Shown piece by piece: positions 9,186-19,799 of a stretch of DNA of 64,000 nucleotides. Source of the DNA: Albibacterium bauzanense (lineage in GTDB: Bacteria; Bacteroidota; Bacteroidia; Sphingobacteriales; Sphingobacteriaceae); contig NZ_SMGO01000003.1 in NCBI RefSeq assembly GCF_004339765.1, forward strand, positions 186,001-250,000. The letters are read 5' to 3'. A program made the position numbers and the translations under genes. A model generated the notes under the pieces. That model was not told the origin of the DNA, searched no databases, and was given only the letters and a program-made list of their open reading frames with translations. Numbering within the stretch: the first letter of the stretch is position 1; each line of letters opens with the position of its first letter.

Positions 9186-11669
9186 ATGCAAGGTACTCGC
9201 TTAGTAAAATTAGTTGTTTTTATTGCGATTACAGGTGGGCTTGCTTTCTTATTTAATTCAAAAATAGGTGACATCCCTCCCCTTGGAAAATTTCTAAATC
9301 CCTTTACGGGTTTTTGGCAAAATGCTGAAGACGTGGAGGATATTACAAATCAGTCTTTCATTAAAAGCGGGTTACAAGATAGCGTACGCATTTTGATAGA
9401 TGAACAAGGGGTTCCGCACATTTTTGCAGAAAATGAGCATGATCTCTATTTTGCTCAGGGCTATATTACTGCAAAGGACCGGCTGTGGCAAATGGATTTT
9501 CAGACGCGTTATGCAGCAGGCAGGCTATCTGAAGTGGTTGGAAAAAAAGCACTTGAACTAGATCGGTATCAAAGACGAATGGGCATGGTTTATGGTGCTG
9601 AAGCCATGCTTAAGGAAAGTTTAAAAGACCCTCAGAGTAAGCTGATTATAGAAGCTTACTCTGAGGGTATTAATGCATATATTGAGGATCTATCTCCTCG
9701 CGATTACCCGATTGAGTTTAAGATCCTGAATTATAAGCCTGAAGAATGGACTCCGCTGAATTCTGCTTTATTGTTAAAATTGATGTCGGCTACTTTAGCC
9801 AGAGGCACCAATGAATTAGCGATGAACAATATCCTGGCAAAATATGGAGAAGAGGTTACCAATGATCTGTTTCCAAACTATCCTTTTAATGAAGATCCAA
9901 TTGTTCCGATTGGAACACCCTGGAACTTTAATAAAGATACTCCAAAGCCTTTGATCAGCCCGTCACCGCTTGTTTCTTCAATCAAAAATAAGGACAAGGA
10001 CAAGCAGGACTTTCTATTATCTTCTCGCTTATTAACAGCAAGCAAAGAAGAAAACATTGGCAGCAATAATTGGGCAATAGCTGGAAATCGATCCAGCACG
10101 GGCTTTCCTATCTTAGCAAATGACCCACACCTTGACTTAACGCTTCCTTCTATTTGGTATCAGATACAGCTTCATAGTCCCACCGTGAATGTATACGGTG
10201 TTTCTATACCCGGAGCACCCAATGTTATTATTGGCTTTAATGAAAATATTGCCTGGGGAGTTACCAATGTCGGGTCTGATGTATTAGACTGGTATAAGAT
10301 TCAATTTAAAGATGATACGCATCAGGAGTATTTATATAATGATAAGTGGGAAAAGACGAGCCAGCGGGTTGAAGAAATAAAAATCCGTGGTGAGAAATCT
10401 GTTTTAGATACGGTTTACTATACCCTTCAAGGGCCAGTAAGCTATGCAAAAAATCAGAAACCGGCTGATTTCGGCATGGCGAATAACATCCCTGTAGATT
10501 ATGCTTTAAAATGGGTGGCACACCTACCCTCTAATGAACTTAGAACATTTTACGAATTGAATAAGGCAAAAGATTACGAAGGTTATAGAAAAGCGCTTGT
10601 TTACTTTTCTGCGCCTGCCCAGAATTTTGTTTTTGCAGACAGGCAGGGTGATATTTCAATTACATCGAACGGGCTGTTTCCATTAAAGGAGAAAAGACAA
10701 GGAAAGTTTCTGCTGGATGGAAATGATACCACTGATCTATGGGTAAACAGGATTCCGGCAGAGGAGAATCCTACTGTAAAAAATCCTGAACGGGGCTATG
10801 TCAGTTCTGCTAATCAATGGCCGGTAGACCAAAGCTATCCTTATTATCTGGGATGGGAATTTGGCAGTTATGAACGTGCGCATCGGATAAATACTCAATT
10901 AGAAACCATGCATGCTGCTGATCTAAAGAGCTTTGAAGCATTACAGACCGACAATTATAGCATCCTGGCAGAGAATGTTTTAGATACTTTAGTGCATATC
11001 CTTCAAACCGATAAAGGATTAAACGACACAGAATCAAAGGCATTAGCATTGCTAGCTAAATGGGATCGTTTTTATGAAGCGAATTCTATAGCTGCCAGCG
11101 TGTTTGATACCTGGTACAATACCTTAAACAGAATGATATGGATTGATGACTTTGCCAGTGACGAAGAATTAATGCGCTATCCAAGTCGTGACCGAACGGT
11201 TCACTTATTATTATACGAACCAACATCGCCCTGGTTTTCTAATGACTCTACAAAACTAACAAGAGATGAAGTAGTGTCGGCCTCTTTTAAAGATGCCATT
11301 AAGCAGTTGGGAAAAAGCTATGGAGAGTTCGGTAACTGGGAATGGGGATCGGTAAAGAAAACTCATGTCCCGCATTTAGCTGATATCGGCGGATTTGGAT
11401 CAAAGGTATTGAAGGTAGGTGGATCAAAGCACACGGTTAATGCCATGAGTGAAAGTAATGGACCGTCTTGGCGAATGATTGTGCTATTGGGTGAAAAGCC
11501 AAAGGCTTTTGGAGTAATACCTGGTGGACAATCTGGAAATCCGGGTAGTAAATTCTACGACAATCAAATTGCTACCTGGGAAAAAGGAGAACTCAATGAG
11601 TTACTATTTCTTGAGAATAGCGATCTGAACCAACAGGGTATAATTAAGCAGATTGAACTAAAAAAATAA
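9186..11669 (+). CDS. penicillin acylase family protein (Ntn hydrolase)
   Basis: A large N-terminal-nucleophile amidohydrolase precursor of 827 residues, usual for the family. The N-terminus has an uncleaved-looking membrane anchor (LVKLVVFIAITGGLAFLF, about 6-23), placing the enzyme in the periplasm. The precursor should cleave itself before S293 in GSNNWAIAG, where serine becomes the nucleophile of the beta subunit; the substrate-pocket stretch ANDPHLDL follows. A conserved later motif is GGQSGNPGSKFYDNQ near the C-terminus. Family members hydrolyse N-acyl amides such as beta-lactams or acyl-homoserine lactones; the substrate here cannot be read from sequence. A small membrane protein gene follows after 10 nt. 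Confidence 0.92.
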   Translation: MQGTRLVKLVVFIAITGGLAFLFNSKIGDIPPLGKFLNPFTGFWQNAEDVEDITNQSFIKSGLQDSVRILIDEQGVPHIFAENEHDLYFAQGYITAKDRLWQMDFQTRYAAGRLSEVVGKKALELDRYQRRMGMVYGAEAMLKESLKDPQSKLIIEAYSEGINAYIEDLSPRDYPIEFKILNYKPEEWTPLNSALLLKLMSATLARGTNELAMNNILAKYGEEVTNDLFPNYPFNEDPIVPIGTPWNFNKDTPKPLISPSPLVSSIKNKDKDKQDFLLSSRLLTASKEENIGSNNWAIAGNRSSTGFPILANDPHLDLTLPSIWYQIQLHSPTVNVYGVSIPGAPNVIIGFNENIAWGVTNVGSDVLDWYKIQFKDDTHQEYLYNDKWEKTSQRVEEIKIRGEKSVLDTVYYTLQGPVSYAKNQKPADFGMANNIPVDYALKWVAHLPSNELRTFYELNKAKDYEGYRKALVYFSAPAQNFVFADRQGDISITSNGLFPLKEKRQGKFLLDGNDTTDLWVNRIPAEENPTVKNPERGYVSSANQWPVDQSYPYYLGWEFGSYERAHRINTQLETMHAADLKSFEALQTDNYSILAENVLDTLVHILQTDKGLNDTESKALALLAKWDRFYEANSIAASVFDTWYNTLNRMIWIDDFASDEELMRYPSRDRTVHLLLYEPTSPWFSNDSTKLTRDEVVSASFKDAIKQLGKSYGEFGNWEWGSVKKTHVPHLADIGGFGSKVLKVGGSKHTVNAMSESNGPSWRMIVLLGEKPKAFGVIPGGQSGNPGSKFYDNQIATWEKGELNELLFLENSDLNQQGIIKQIELKK

Positions 11670-11679
11670 AGGATTAAAC

Positions 11680-12033
11680 ATGTTTCTCTTTTTACTCATA
11701 ATTGTAATAGCCTTTATCAGTCAGCTGATCTTCCCTTGGTGGATCATTATACCGATAGCGATAATTTGTTGCGGACTAAAGGCTAACTCCGCTGCATCGG
11801 CTTTTTTAAGTTCCTTTATGGCTATTTTTATCCTTTGGTTAATGATGAGTATGTTTTTGAGTTTCCAGAACGATCATATCCTATCTAATCGTGTGGGAGA
11901 AATGTTGGGATTAAAACTTGCCTCTTATAATTGGATATTGGTAGCTTTAATTAGCAGCCTGCCCGGAGCAATAACTGCTGGCTTTGCAGGCACATCGGGC
12001 TTCCTGTTAAGAAAGATTTTCAGCAATAATTGA
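11680..12033 (+). CDS. small integral membrane protein
   Basis: A 117-residue hydrophobic protein with about four likely membrane segments: 2-33 (possibly two short helices), 40-64 and 84-106. The last helix is glycine/alanine-rich (PGAITAGFAGTSGFLL) and the tail is basic (RKIF), suggesting a cytoplasmic C-terminus. I do not recognise a named family. It starts 10 nt after the penicillin-acylase-family gene and is probably in that transcript. Confidence 0.7.
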   Translation: MFLFLLIIVIAFISQLIFPWWIIIPIAIICCGLKANSAASAFLSSFMAIFILWLMMSMFLSFQNDHILSNRVGEMLGLKLASYNWILVALISSLPGAITAGFAGTSGFLLRKIFSNN

Positions 12034-12041
12034 TACCTTTG
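12034..12041 (+). promoter_or_regulatory. Bacteroidota -7 element for the LuxE-like gene
   Basis: TACCTTTG fits the TAnnTTTG consensus and ends 11 nt before the ATG at 12053, so the transcript would have a very short leader or none. No clear -33 TTG is seen at the right distance. Confidence 0.5.
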
Positions 12042-12052
12042 TGGTATTAATT

Positions 12053-13030
12053 ATGAATACACAGAAATTCTTTTCTATACAAACTGAATCAGCATTCAAT
12101 GATATTGCGTTGGAGATTTTCAAGTTACAAGCAAAGGAATGCCAGGTTTATAACCACTACCTTCACTTTTTAAATGTTAAGCCTGATCAGATTACAGATA
12201 TATCCGATATTCCTTTTTTACCCATTGAATTCTTTAAAACCCATCAAGTAGTATCAACAGATGGCCCGGCTGAACAAGTATTTTCCAGTTCAGGCACAAC
12301 GGGTTCTCAAACAAGCAAGCATTATGTAAGTGATGTATCGATCTATGAAGAGAGTTTCAGAAAGTGTTTTGAACTTTTCTATGGGGATACCAAAGATGTA
12401 GCGATTTTGGCCTTGCTCCCTTCCTATTTGGAACGAACAGGCTCTTCTTTAATTTACATGGTTGATGATTTAATTAAAAGCAGCACTTGCCCGGAGAGCG
12501 GTTATTTTTTATATAACCATGATGAGCTGTATGAAAATCTGATAGCCCTAAAAGCTAAAAAAACACCTACTATTCTTTTTGGAGTAACTTATGCTCTTTT
12601 GGATTTTATAGAGCAATATCAGCTTCAGTTTCCAGAATTGATTGTTATGGAAACAGGGGGAATGAAAGGAAAAAGGAAAGAAATAATTCGGCAGGAACTA
12701 CATGAGATTCTATGTGCAGGATTCGGAGTTCCTTCTATTCATGCTGAATATGGAATGACCGAATTATTATCTCAAGCTTACTCAAAAGGCAATGGTTTAT
12801 TTACTTGTCCGCCCTGGATGAAAATATTGATAAGAGATATTAACGACCCCTTTAGCTATTTGGATACAGGAATATCGGGAGGTATCAATATTATAGATCT
12901 GGCGAATATCAATTCATGCTCTTTTATATCTACCCAAGACTTAGGCAAAGTGCATACCAATGGACAGTTTGAAGTATTAGGCCGCTTTGATCAGAGTGAT
13001 GTTCGTGGATGCAACTTGATGATCCAATAA
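12053..13030 (+). CDS. LuxE-like acyl-protein synthetase/acyltransferase
   Basis: A 325-residue protein of the LuxE family within the adenylate-forming fold. LuxE activates fatty acids as acyl-AMP and accepts the acyl group on a cysteine. The adenylate-forming signature FSSSGTTGSQTSKH lies near residue 80 and HAEYGMTELLSQAY near residue 230. The start at 12053 is preferred over a GTG at 12041, because the GTG falls inside a TAnnTTTG promoter element. No LuxC-type reductase or luciferase is adjacent, so this is not a lux operon; a role in lipid or O-antigen-like acyl transfer is possible but unproven. It converges with tyrS, leaving 17 nt between stops. Confidence 0.78.
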   Translation: MNTQKFFSIQTESAFNDIALEIFKLQAKECQVYNHYLHFLNVKPDQITDISDIPFLPIEFFKTHQVVSTDGPAEQVFSSSGTTGSQTSKHYVSDVSIYEESFRKCFELFYGDTKDVAILALLPSYLERTGSSLIYMVDDLIKSSTCPESGYFLYNHDELYENLIALKAKKTPTILFGVTYALLDFIEQYQLQFPELIVMETGGMKGKRKEIIRQELHEILCAGFGVPSIHAEYGMTELLSQAYSKGNGLFTCPPWMKILIRDINDPFSYLDTGISGGINIIDLANINSCSFISTQDLGKVHTNGQFEVLGRFDQSDVRGCNLMIQ

Positions 13031-13047
13031 CATCACTCTTTTAAATA

Positions 13048-14331
13048 TTATTCAGCAATTAACAGGAAGTAATTCTTTTTACCACGCTGAGCAACCAGAT
13101 ACTTTCCATTAATCAGGTTATCTGTATTAATAAGCTGTGTAGGCTCATCGATCTTTTGTTTATTAATAGAAACTCCTCCACCTTGAATCATCTTCCGAGC
13201 TTCTCCTTTAGAAGGGAAAACAGAAGCATTCGTAGAAAGCAGATCTACTATATTAATTCCAGAGCTTAGTTCATCCTTAGCAATCACAAATTGAGGCACG
13301 CCTTCAAAAACTTCCAGGAGGTCGGTATCATTCAATTGAGCTAAGAACTCAAGAGAACCATTACCAAATAAGAAATCAGTTGTTTTTATAGCGGTATCGT
13401 AAGCGTCCTGACTATGCGTACGAATCGTAATATCTTCTGCCAATTTTCTTTGAACGAGTCTTTGATGAGGAGCCAGATCATGTTCTGCGATGATAGCTTC
13501 AATCTCTTCTTGCGGCTTTAAAGTAAAGATCTTGATCCAGTTTTTTGCATCTTCATCACTTGCATTTAACCAAAACTGGAAGTACTTGAAAGGAGAAGTT
13601 TTTGCAGCATCTAACCAAACAGCACCACCTTCGGTTTTCCCAAACTTGGTTCCATCTGTTTTCTTAATCAGCTTGGTTGTTAAACCGTATGCTGTACCGG
13701 CATCTTTTCTGCGGATTAATTCAGTACCGGTAACTATGTTACCCCATTGATCTGAACCGCCCATTTGAACGAGACAGTTATTGTTTTTCCAAAGATGGTA
13801 GTAATCATAACCCTGAATTAGCTGGTAGCTAAACTCCGTAAATGAAATACCATTCTCGCTCTCTAAACGTTTCTTCACAGAATCTTTAGCCATCATGTAG
13901 TTCACTGTAAGGTGTTTACCTACATCACGTATGAAATCAAGAAAGCCGTAATTCTTAAACCAATCGTAGTTATTGACCATCTCTGCCTGGTTTCTTTCGA
14001 CACCAAACTCAAGGAATTTTTTCAATTGATTTTGAAGACAGGTTACATTATATCGTAATGTTTCCTCGTCTAAGAGATTTCTTTCTGCCGATTTTCCCGA
14101 AGGATCGCCAACCATTCCTGTTGCACCACCTACCAAAGCTACAGGCTTATGCCCTGCACGCTGGAAGTGGATTAACGTCATGATTTGTGTTAAATGGCCT
14201 ACATGTAAGGAGTCTCCAGTAGGATCAAAACCTATATATCCGGCAGTTAATTCTTTATTTAATTGCTCTTCTGTACCCGGCATAATATCTTGCAACATGC
14301 CGCGCCAGCGTAATTCTTCTACAAAATTCAT
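13048..14331 (-). CDS. tyrS: tyrosyl-tRNA synthetase
   Basis: Charges tRNA-Tyr. A class I aminoacyl-tRNA synthetase of 427 residues, the typical bacterial TyrRS length. The HIGH-like motif is HVGHL near residue 42, the KMSKS-like loop is KFGKTEGG near residue 230, and an S4 RNA-binding domain occupies about 355-420 ([17 protein letters not shown]). It lies 42 nt downstream of gyrB on the same strand with no terminator between them, so both may share a transcript. A tRNA-Tyr gene is present at 37473-37553. Confidence 0.98.
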   Translation of the reverse strand: MNFVEELRWRGMLQDIMPGTEEQLNKELTAGYIGFDPTGDSLHVGHLTQIMTLIHFQRAGHKPVALVGGATGMVGDPSGKSAERNLLDEETLRYNVTCLQNQLKKFLEFGVERNQAEMVNNYDWFKNYGFLDFIRDVGKHLTVNYMMAKDSVKKRLESENGISFTEFSYQLIQGYDYYHLWKNNNCLVQMGGSDQWGNIVTGTELIRRKDAGTAYGLTTKLIKKTDGTKFGKTEGGAVWLDAAKTSPFKYFQFWLNASDEDAKNWIKIFTLKPQEEIEAIIAEHDLAPHQRLVQRKLAEDITIRTHSQDAYDTAIKTTDFLFGNGSLEFLAQLNDTDLLEVFEGVPQFVIAKDELSSGINIVDLLSTNASVFPSKGEARKMIQGGGVSINKQKIDEPTQLINTDNLINGKYLVAQRGKKNYFLLIAE

Positions 14332-14373
14332 TCTATCTAAATGGGATACAAAAATAGTCTAAAGCGGTTAAAT

Positions 14374-16335
<1,962 letters not shown>

Positions 16336-16345
16336 TTACAATTCA

Positions 16346-16376
16346 CAAAAATACGAAAAAATAAGCTAAATCTCAA
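16346..16376 (-). promoter_or_regulatory. gyrB promoter (TTG-N20-TATTTTTG)
   Basis: On the minus strand a -33 TTG (16376-16374) is followed 20 nt later by the -7 element TATTTTTG (16353-16346), a fit to the Bacteroidota sigma-A consensus. The gyrB ATG follows 19 nt after the element, giving a short leader. Confidence 0.68.
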
Positions 16377-16456
16377 TTTGAAAGGGCTTAAAAACACATT
16401 ATATTAGTCGATTTAAGCCTATTTATAATAATCTACATGACTATTGATTTAAATAG

Positions 16457-16486
16457 TTGGGAAATAACATGGAAATTTTATCTTTG
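16457..16486 (+). promoter_or_regulatory. promoter of the Skp-like gene (TTG-N19-TATCTTTG)
   Basis: TTG at 16457-16459 and TATCTTTG at 16479-16486, 19 nt apart, match the Bacteroidota consensus exactly. The element ends 22 nt before the ATG at 16509 and rules out the upstream in-frame ATG at 16437. Confidence 0.78.
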
Positions 16487-16508
16487 CAATCATAGTAATC
16501 AAATTGAA

Positions 16509-17102
16509 ATGAAAAACACACTCTTCAACGCAGGCTTAGCAATCGTATTTTCTACAGCCCTTATATCTTGTAATAGCAAAGGTACGGCTACTAATGCCTC
16601 TTCAAACGATAGTTTATCAGCTAATAATAGTGCAATTAAAGAAATCGTTTATGTAAACTCTGATTCTCTTTTGCACAACTACGAATACTTTAAAGATGTA
16701 ACTGCAAGCTTTGAGAGCAAAACGAAAGCTGCTCAAGCTGACTTAACTGCAAAAGGTACTGCTTTTCAACGTGAAGTTGCTGAATATCAAGGAGCAGCAG
16801 GAAACATGAGTGCAGAACAACGTGCTGCTACAGAAGAAAGACTAGCTAGAAAACAAGAGGAACTTGGTCGCCTTAATCAAAATGCAAGTACTTCTTTAGG
16901 TCAGCAAGAAGCTGAAGAAAACGAGAAACTTTACAATAAGATTTCCGAATACCTTAAGAAGTTCTCTGCTGAAAAAGGATATAAATTAGTACTTACCTAC
17001 TCTACTGCAAATCCAACAGTATTGTATGCTGATAAAAGCTTAGAAGTTACTAAAGAAGTTGTAGATGGCTTAAATGCTGAATACAAGAAAGAGAAAAAAT
17101 AA
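16509..17102 (+). CDS. OmpH/Skp-like periplasmic lipoprotein
   Basis: A 197-residue protein of the OmpH/Skp family, periplasmic holdase chaperones for outer-membrane proteins. The N-terminal signal ends in a lipobox (STALISC, C21). The body opens with the family's usual beta strand (IVYVNSDSLL) and continues in a long charged coiled coil of about 60-150 (FESKTKAAQADL through EEKLYNKISEYLKKF), ending with a strand (LVLTYST). Starting at 16509 puts the lipoprotein signal at the N-terminus; an in-frame ATG at 16437 would add 24 residues and fall upstream of the promoter. The lipid anchor distinguishes it from soluble Skp. Confidence 0.85.
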   Translation: MKNTLFNAGLAIVFSTALISCNSKGTATNASSNDSLSANNSAIKEIVYVNSDSLLHNYEYFKDVTASFESKTKAAQADLTAKGTAFQREVAEYQGAAGNMSAEQRAATEERLARKQEELGRLNQNASTSLGQQEAEENEKLYNKISEYLKKFSAEKGYKLVLTYSTANPTVLYADKSLEVTKEVVDGLNAEYKKEKK

Positions 17103-17115
17103 GAATATCTTTAAA

Positions 17116-17149
17116 AAGAAGAGTAGCTCATTAATAAGCTACTCTTCTT
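17116..17149 (-). terminator. 13-bp hairpin overlapping the end of the S4-domain gene
   Basis: AAGAAGAGTAGCT (17116-17128) pairs perfectly with 17137-17149 around an 8-nt loop. The right arm overlaps the last codons of the minus-strand S4 gene. Only three T follow on the minus strand, so it may be a weak terminator serving the convergent gene pair. Confidence 0.55.
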
Positions 17150-17537
17150 GCCATTCGTCTCTTAAATTATCAATCTCTCTTCTATCTCTTTTTGTAGGCC
17201 TTCCGGCACCTCGATCTCGTTTTAATATAGGCATGTTAAAAGCCGATTTATAAGCTTGAGTTTCTTCTTCAGGTGTCAGATCCTGATAAAACTGAACAGC
17301 TGTCTTTGCATCTACTCGCTGCTTCAACAAACCAGTCACTTTTATAATCTTTCTTTCAATACCTTTTTGAACTTGAAAAGTGTCTCCAACCTTTACTGCA
17401 TAGGCTGGCTTAATATTTTGTCCGTTTAGTTTTACCTTACCTGCATTGCAGGCATCGGTTGCCAAACTGCGGGTTTTAAATAAGCGTATTGACCATAAAT
17501 ACTTATCAATACGTAGTTTCTCCAATTCTTGCGCCAT
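17139..17537 (-). CDS. S4-domain RNA-binding protein (Hsp15/HslR-like)
   Basis: A 132-residue protein with an N-terminal S4 RNA-binding domain: LRIDKYLWSIRLFKTRSLATDAC, then GKVKLNGQNIKPAYAVKVGD. The tail is basic (KRDRGAGRPTKRDRREIDNL) as in heat-shock protein 15, which rescues stalled 50S subunits carrying nascent chains. ATG at 17537 is chosen; a TTG two codons upstream would sit at the edge of the promoter. The -7 element TATTTTTG ends 3 nt before this ATG, so the mRNA would be leaderless or nearly so. Confidence 0.88.
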   Translation of the reverse strand: MAQELEKLRIDKYLWSIRLFKTRSLATDACNAGKVKLNGQNIKPAYAVKVGDTFQVQKGIERKIIKVTGLLKQRVDAKTAVQFYQDLTPEEETQAYKSAFNMPILKRDRGAGRPTKRDRREIDNLRDEWQEE

Positions 17538-17540
17538 ACA

Positions 17541-17569
17541 CAAAAATATAAATTTCTTTAATGGGGCAA
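17541..17569 (-). promoter_or_regulatory. promoter of the S4-domain gene (TTG-N18-TATTTTTG)
   Basis: Minus-strand TTG (17569-17567) and TATTTTTG (17548-17541), 18 nt apart. Transcription should start at or within a few nucleotides of the ATG (17537-17535), implying a leaderless mRNA. Confidence 0.68.
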
Positions 17570-17582
17570 TAGATTAATGCTT

Positions 17583-18113
17583 TTAAAACAGTTTTTCTTG
17601 TGGTGGTGTTGCTCCAGCTAATCTAAGATATACGGTTGTTTGTCCGCGATGGTGAGTTTGATGTTCAAAACACTTAGCCAATGCCGTGCCTTTTGTCATC
17701 TCAAAACGATCAAACAGTTTTGTATTTTCATTTAGTTTTTCAGGCGTCATTTTCTTTACACTATTAATGATAAAATCATATCCTTCTAAAACCAACTTTG
17801 TAACGTTTTCTTTTGATTTATCGACCGTTTTTTCTAAGCCTACCTTATCAGCAGGAACTTTTTCACCGGTTGCTGCAGAAGCAAAACTGTAGTTCGCATC
17901 TGTTAAATGCAGCATTTGTTCTGCAAATGAACGCATTTCAGCTGTAGGTTTTAAACCATAGCCTGATTCTGGCATTGCATCCAGGTATTCCTTTGTATAA
18001 GCCTTTGCTCTTTCCCAATCTTTCACGATTTCATCGACCTGACTTTGGGCTTTTGCCACAAATGAAAGACATAGAACAAAGAGAAGAACGGTGGATACTT
18101 TTAAAATTTTCAT
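17583..18113 (-). CDS. exported DinB-family protein
   Basis: A 176-residue protein with an N-terminal signal peptide (KVSTVLLFVLCLSFVAKAQ, cleavage after about residue 22) followed by a DinB/YfiT-type four-helix bundle. Probable metal-ligand histidines are in QMLHLTDANY and EHQTHHRGQT, spaced as in the family's three-histidine site. Most DinB-family proteins are cytoplasmic metal-dependent thiol transferases or of unknown role; periplasmic forms are common in Bacteroidota but uncharacterised. It stands alone on the minus strand. No function is assigned. Confidence 0.82.
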   Translation of the reverse strand: MKILKVSTVLLFVLCLSFVAKAQSQVDEIVKDWERAKAYTKEYLDAMPESGYGLKPTAEMRSFAEQMLHLTDANYSFASAATGEKVPADKVGLEKTVDKSKENVTKLVLEGYDFIINSVKKMTPEKLNENTKLFDRFEMTKGTALAKCFEHQTHHRGQTTVYLRLAGATPPQEKLF

Positions 18114-18201
18114 ATGTGATTTTTTTATAATGTAAGTAACGCTAATTTAAGAAATATCTTCAAAAAATAGCATTCAAATAGATAGTCTTAACCGTTTTAC
18201 T

Positions 18202-18209
18202 TATTTTTG
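18202..18209 (+). promoter_or_regulatory. -7 element upstream of dapD
   Basis: TATTTTTG fits TAnnTTTG, 69 nt before the dapD ATG. No strong -33 TTG is seen. It argues against the in-frame TTG at 18207 as a start. Confidence 0.5.
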
Positions 18210-18278
18210 TCTTTTATTAATTCTTTTTATTGGAAAATATCTATTTTCGTTCCAATATTTAGTCCCATAAACATTAAA

Positions 18279-19097
18279 ATGGCCACAGAACTTAAAAAAT
18301 TAATCGAAGATGCGTGGGAAGATCGCCAATTATTAGAATATAAAGAATATCAAGAGGCGATAGAAACTATTATCTTAAAATTAGACAGAGGAGAATTACG
18401 CGTTGCCGACCCTATTGGTAACCGTTGGCATGTAAATGAGTGGATCAAGAAAGCTGTGATCTTATATTTCCCTATCCGGAAAATGAAAGTTATAGAAGTA
18501 GGTCCTTTTGTATTCCATGACAAAATGAAGCTAAAAACCAATTATAAAGAATTGGGCGTTCGGGTAGTTCCTCATGGTCTTGCACGCTATGGTGCATTTT
18601 TAGGAAGAGGTGTGATCTTAATGCCCTCTTATGTAAATATTGGTGCTTATGTTGACGAAGGTACCATGGTTGATACCTGGGCTACTGTAGGATCGTGTGC
18701 ACAGATTGGTAAGAATGTTCATTTAAGTGGAGGTGTTGGTATAGGAGGCGTTTTAGAGCCTATTCAGGCAGCGCCCGTAATTATTGAAGATAATTGCTTT
18801 GTTGGTTCTCGTTGTATTGTGGTAGAAGGCGTTCATGTTGAAGCAGAGGCTGTATTAGGTGCAAATGTTGTTTTAACAGCTTCTACTAAAATTATTGATG
18901 TAACTGGAGATCAACCTGTAGAATACAAATCTTTTGTTCCTGCTCGCTCTGTAGTAATTCCAGGTTCTTATACAAAACAATACCCGGCAGGGGAATATCA
19001 GGTTCCATGTGCTTTAATAATTGGTAAACGCAAAGAGTCTACAGATAAAAAGACTTCTTTAAACGATGCCCTGAGAGAACATAATGTTGCGATATAA
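18279..19097 (+). CDS. dapD: 2,3,4,5-tetrahydropyridine-2,6-dicarboxylate N-succinyltransferase
   Basis: Succinylates tetrahydrodipicolinate in the lysine/diaminopimelate pathway. The 272 residues are close to the 274 of E. coli DapD. The start MATELKKLIEDAW resembles the usual DapD N-terminus, followed by a helical domain and a left-handed beta-helix built of hexapeptide repeats (about 100-215: LMPSYVNIGAYVDEGTMVDTW, split here by IGKNVHLSGGVGIGG). Upstream in-frame codons from a TTG at 18207 would add 24 unlike residues across a promoter element and are rejected. tsaC starts immediately after the stop. Meso-DAP made here also feeds the murF-alr product at 49144-51597. Confidence 0.96.
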   Translation: MATELKKLIEDAWEDRQLLEYKEYQEAIETIILKLDRGELRVADPIGNRWHVNEWIKKAVILYFPIRKMKVIEVGPFVFHDKMKLKTNYKELGVRVVPHGLARYGAFLGRGVILMPSYVNIGAYVDEGTMVDTWATVGSCAQIGKNVHLSGGVGIGGVLEPIQAAPVIIEDNCFVGSRCIVVEGVHVEAEAVLGANVVLTASTKIIDVTGDQPVEYKSFVPARSVVIPGSYTKQYPAGEYQVPCALIIGKRKESTDKKTSLNDALREHNVAI

Positions 19098-19685
19098 ATG
19101 AGCTCCAATTTTCATATATTCAAAAAAGATATAGAACAAGCTCTTGACGTATTAAGAAAAGGTGGAACCATATTGTATCCAACCGATACAATATGGGGTA
19201 TTGGCTGCGATGCTACCAATCCTGAAGCGGTTGAAAAAGTGAATCAACTTAAGGGACGTGCTAAGGATAAAAGCTTAATTATATTATTAGATAATGACAA
19301 TAAACTAAGTAGCTATGTACGTGAGATTCCAGATGTAGCATATGAGTTAATTGAATATTCGGATAAACCCTTAACGATTATTTATTCTGGCGCCAAAAAC
19401 CTTAGTCCGAATTTAATTCCACCTGATGGAACCATTGGGATCCGGATTGTAAAGCACGACTTTTGTGAAGAATTAATACATCGTTTTAGAAAACCAATTG
19501 TATCTACTTCTGCCAATTTAACAAACCATCCATCACCAAAAAATTTCAGTGAAATAGATGAAGAAATTATTAAGGGGGTAGATTACGTTGTCAATTATCA
19601 ACAGGAAGATCAACAAGAGAATTCTGCCTCAACAATTATTAAACTTGGACCTTCCGGACAATTCGATTTGATTCGAAAATCATAG
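19098..19685 (+). CDS. tsaC: L-threonylcarbamoyladenylate synthase (YrdC/Sua5 type)
   Basis: Makes threonylcarbamoyl-AMP for the t6A37 modification of ANN-reading tRNAs. A 195-residue single-domain YrdC-like protein: GGTILYPTDTIWGIGCDA near residue 21, LKGRAKDKSLIIL near 50, GTIGIRIVKHDF near 112, and STSANLTN near 136. It lacks the extra C-terminal Sua5 domain, so it is of the short type. Its ATG directly follows the dapD stop codon with no spacer, suggesting coupled translation. Confidence 0.94.
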   Translation: MSSNFHIFKKDIEQALDVLRKGGTILYPTDTIWGIGCDATNPEAVEKVNQLKGRAKDKSLIILLDNDNKLSSYVREIPDVAYELIEYSDKPLTIIYSGAKNLSPNLIPPDGTIGIRIVKHDFCEELIHRFRKPIVSTSANLTNHPSPKNFSEIDEEIIKGVDYVVNYQQEDQQENSASTIIKLGPSGQFDLIRKS

Positions 19686-19753
19686 ATAACAACAATCATT
19701 TTACGAGAGATGCCAGCAGTGGTTCTCCTTATTATTTTGTGGCAGCTATTTTG

Positions 19754-19761
19754 TACTTTTG
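19754..19761 (+). promoter_or_regulatory. -7 element upstream of the CCA-adding enzyme
   Basis: TACTTTTG fits TAnnTTTG, 38 nt before the ATG at 19800. The nearest TTG upstream (19737-19739) is 14 nt away, closer than the usual 18-20, so this is tentative. Confidence 0.42.
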
Positions 19762-19799
19762 TGGCCAATACGCTTTTTTACCCGGTATAGACTTTCCCT

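Noticed and set aside
12053-13030. A bioluminescence (lux) gene cluster based on the LuxE-like and LLM-type proteins
   Set aside because: The luciferase-like protein is 47 kb away and of a general LLM type, and no LuxC or LuxD is present.
16437-16508. In-frame upstream extension of the Skp-like gene (ATG at 16437)
   Set aside because: A TTG-N19-TATCTTTG promoter lies within it, and starting at 16509 gives a proper lipoprotein signal.
18207-18278. Upstream extension of dapD from a TTG
   Set aside because: It overlaps a TAnnTTTG element and adds residues unlike the DapD N-terminus.
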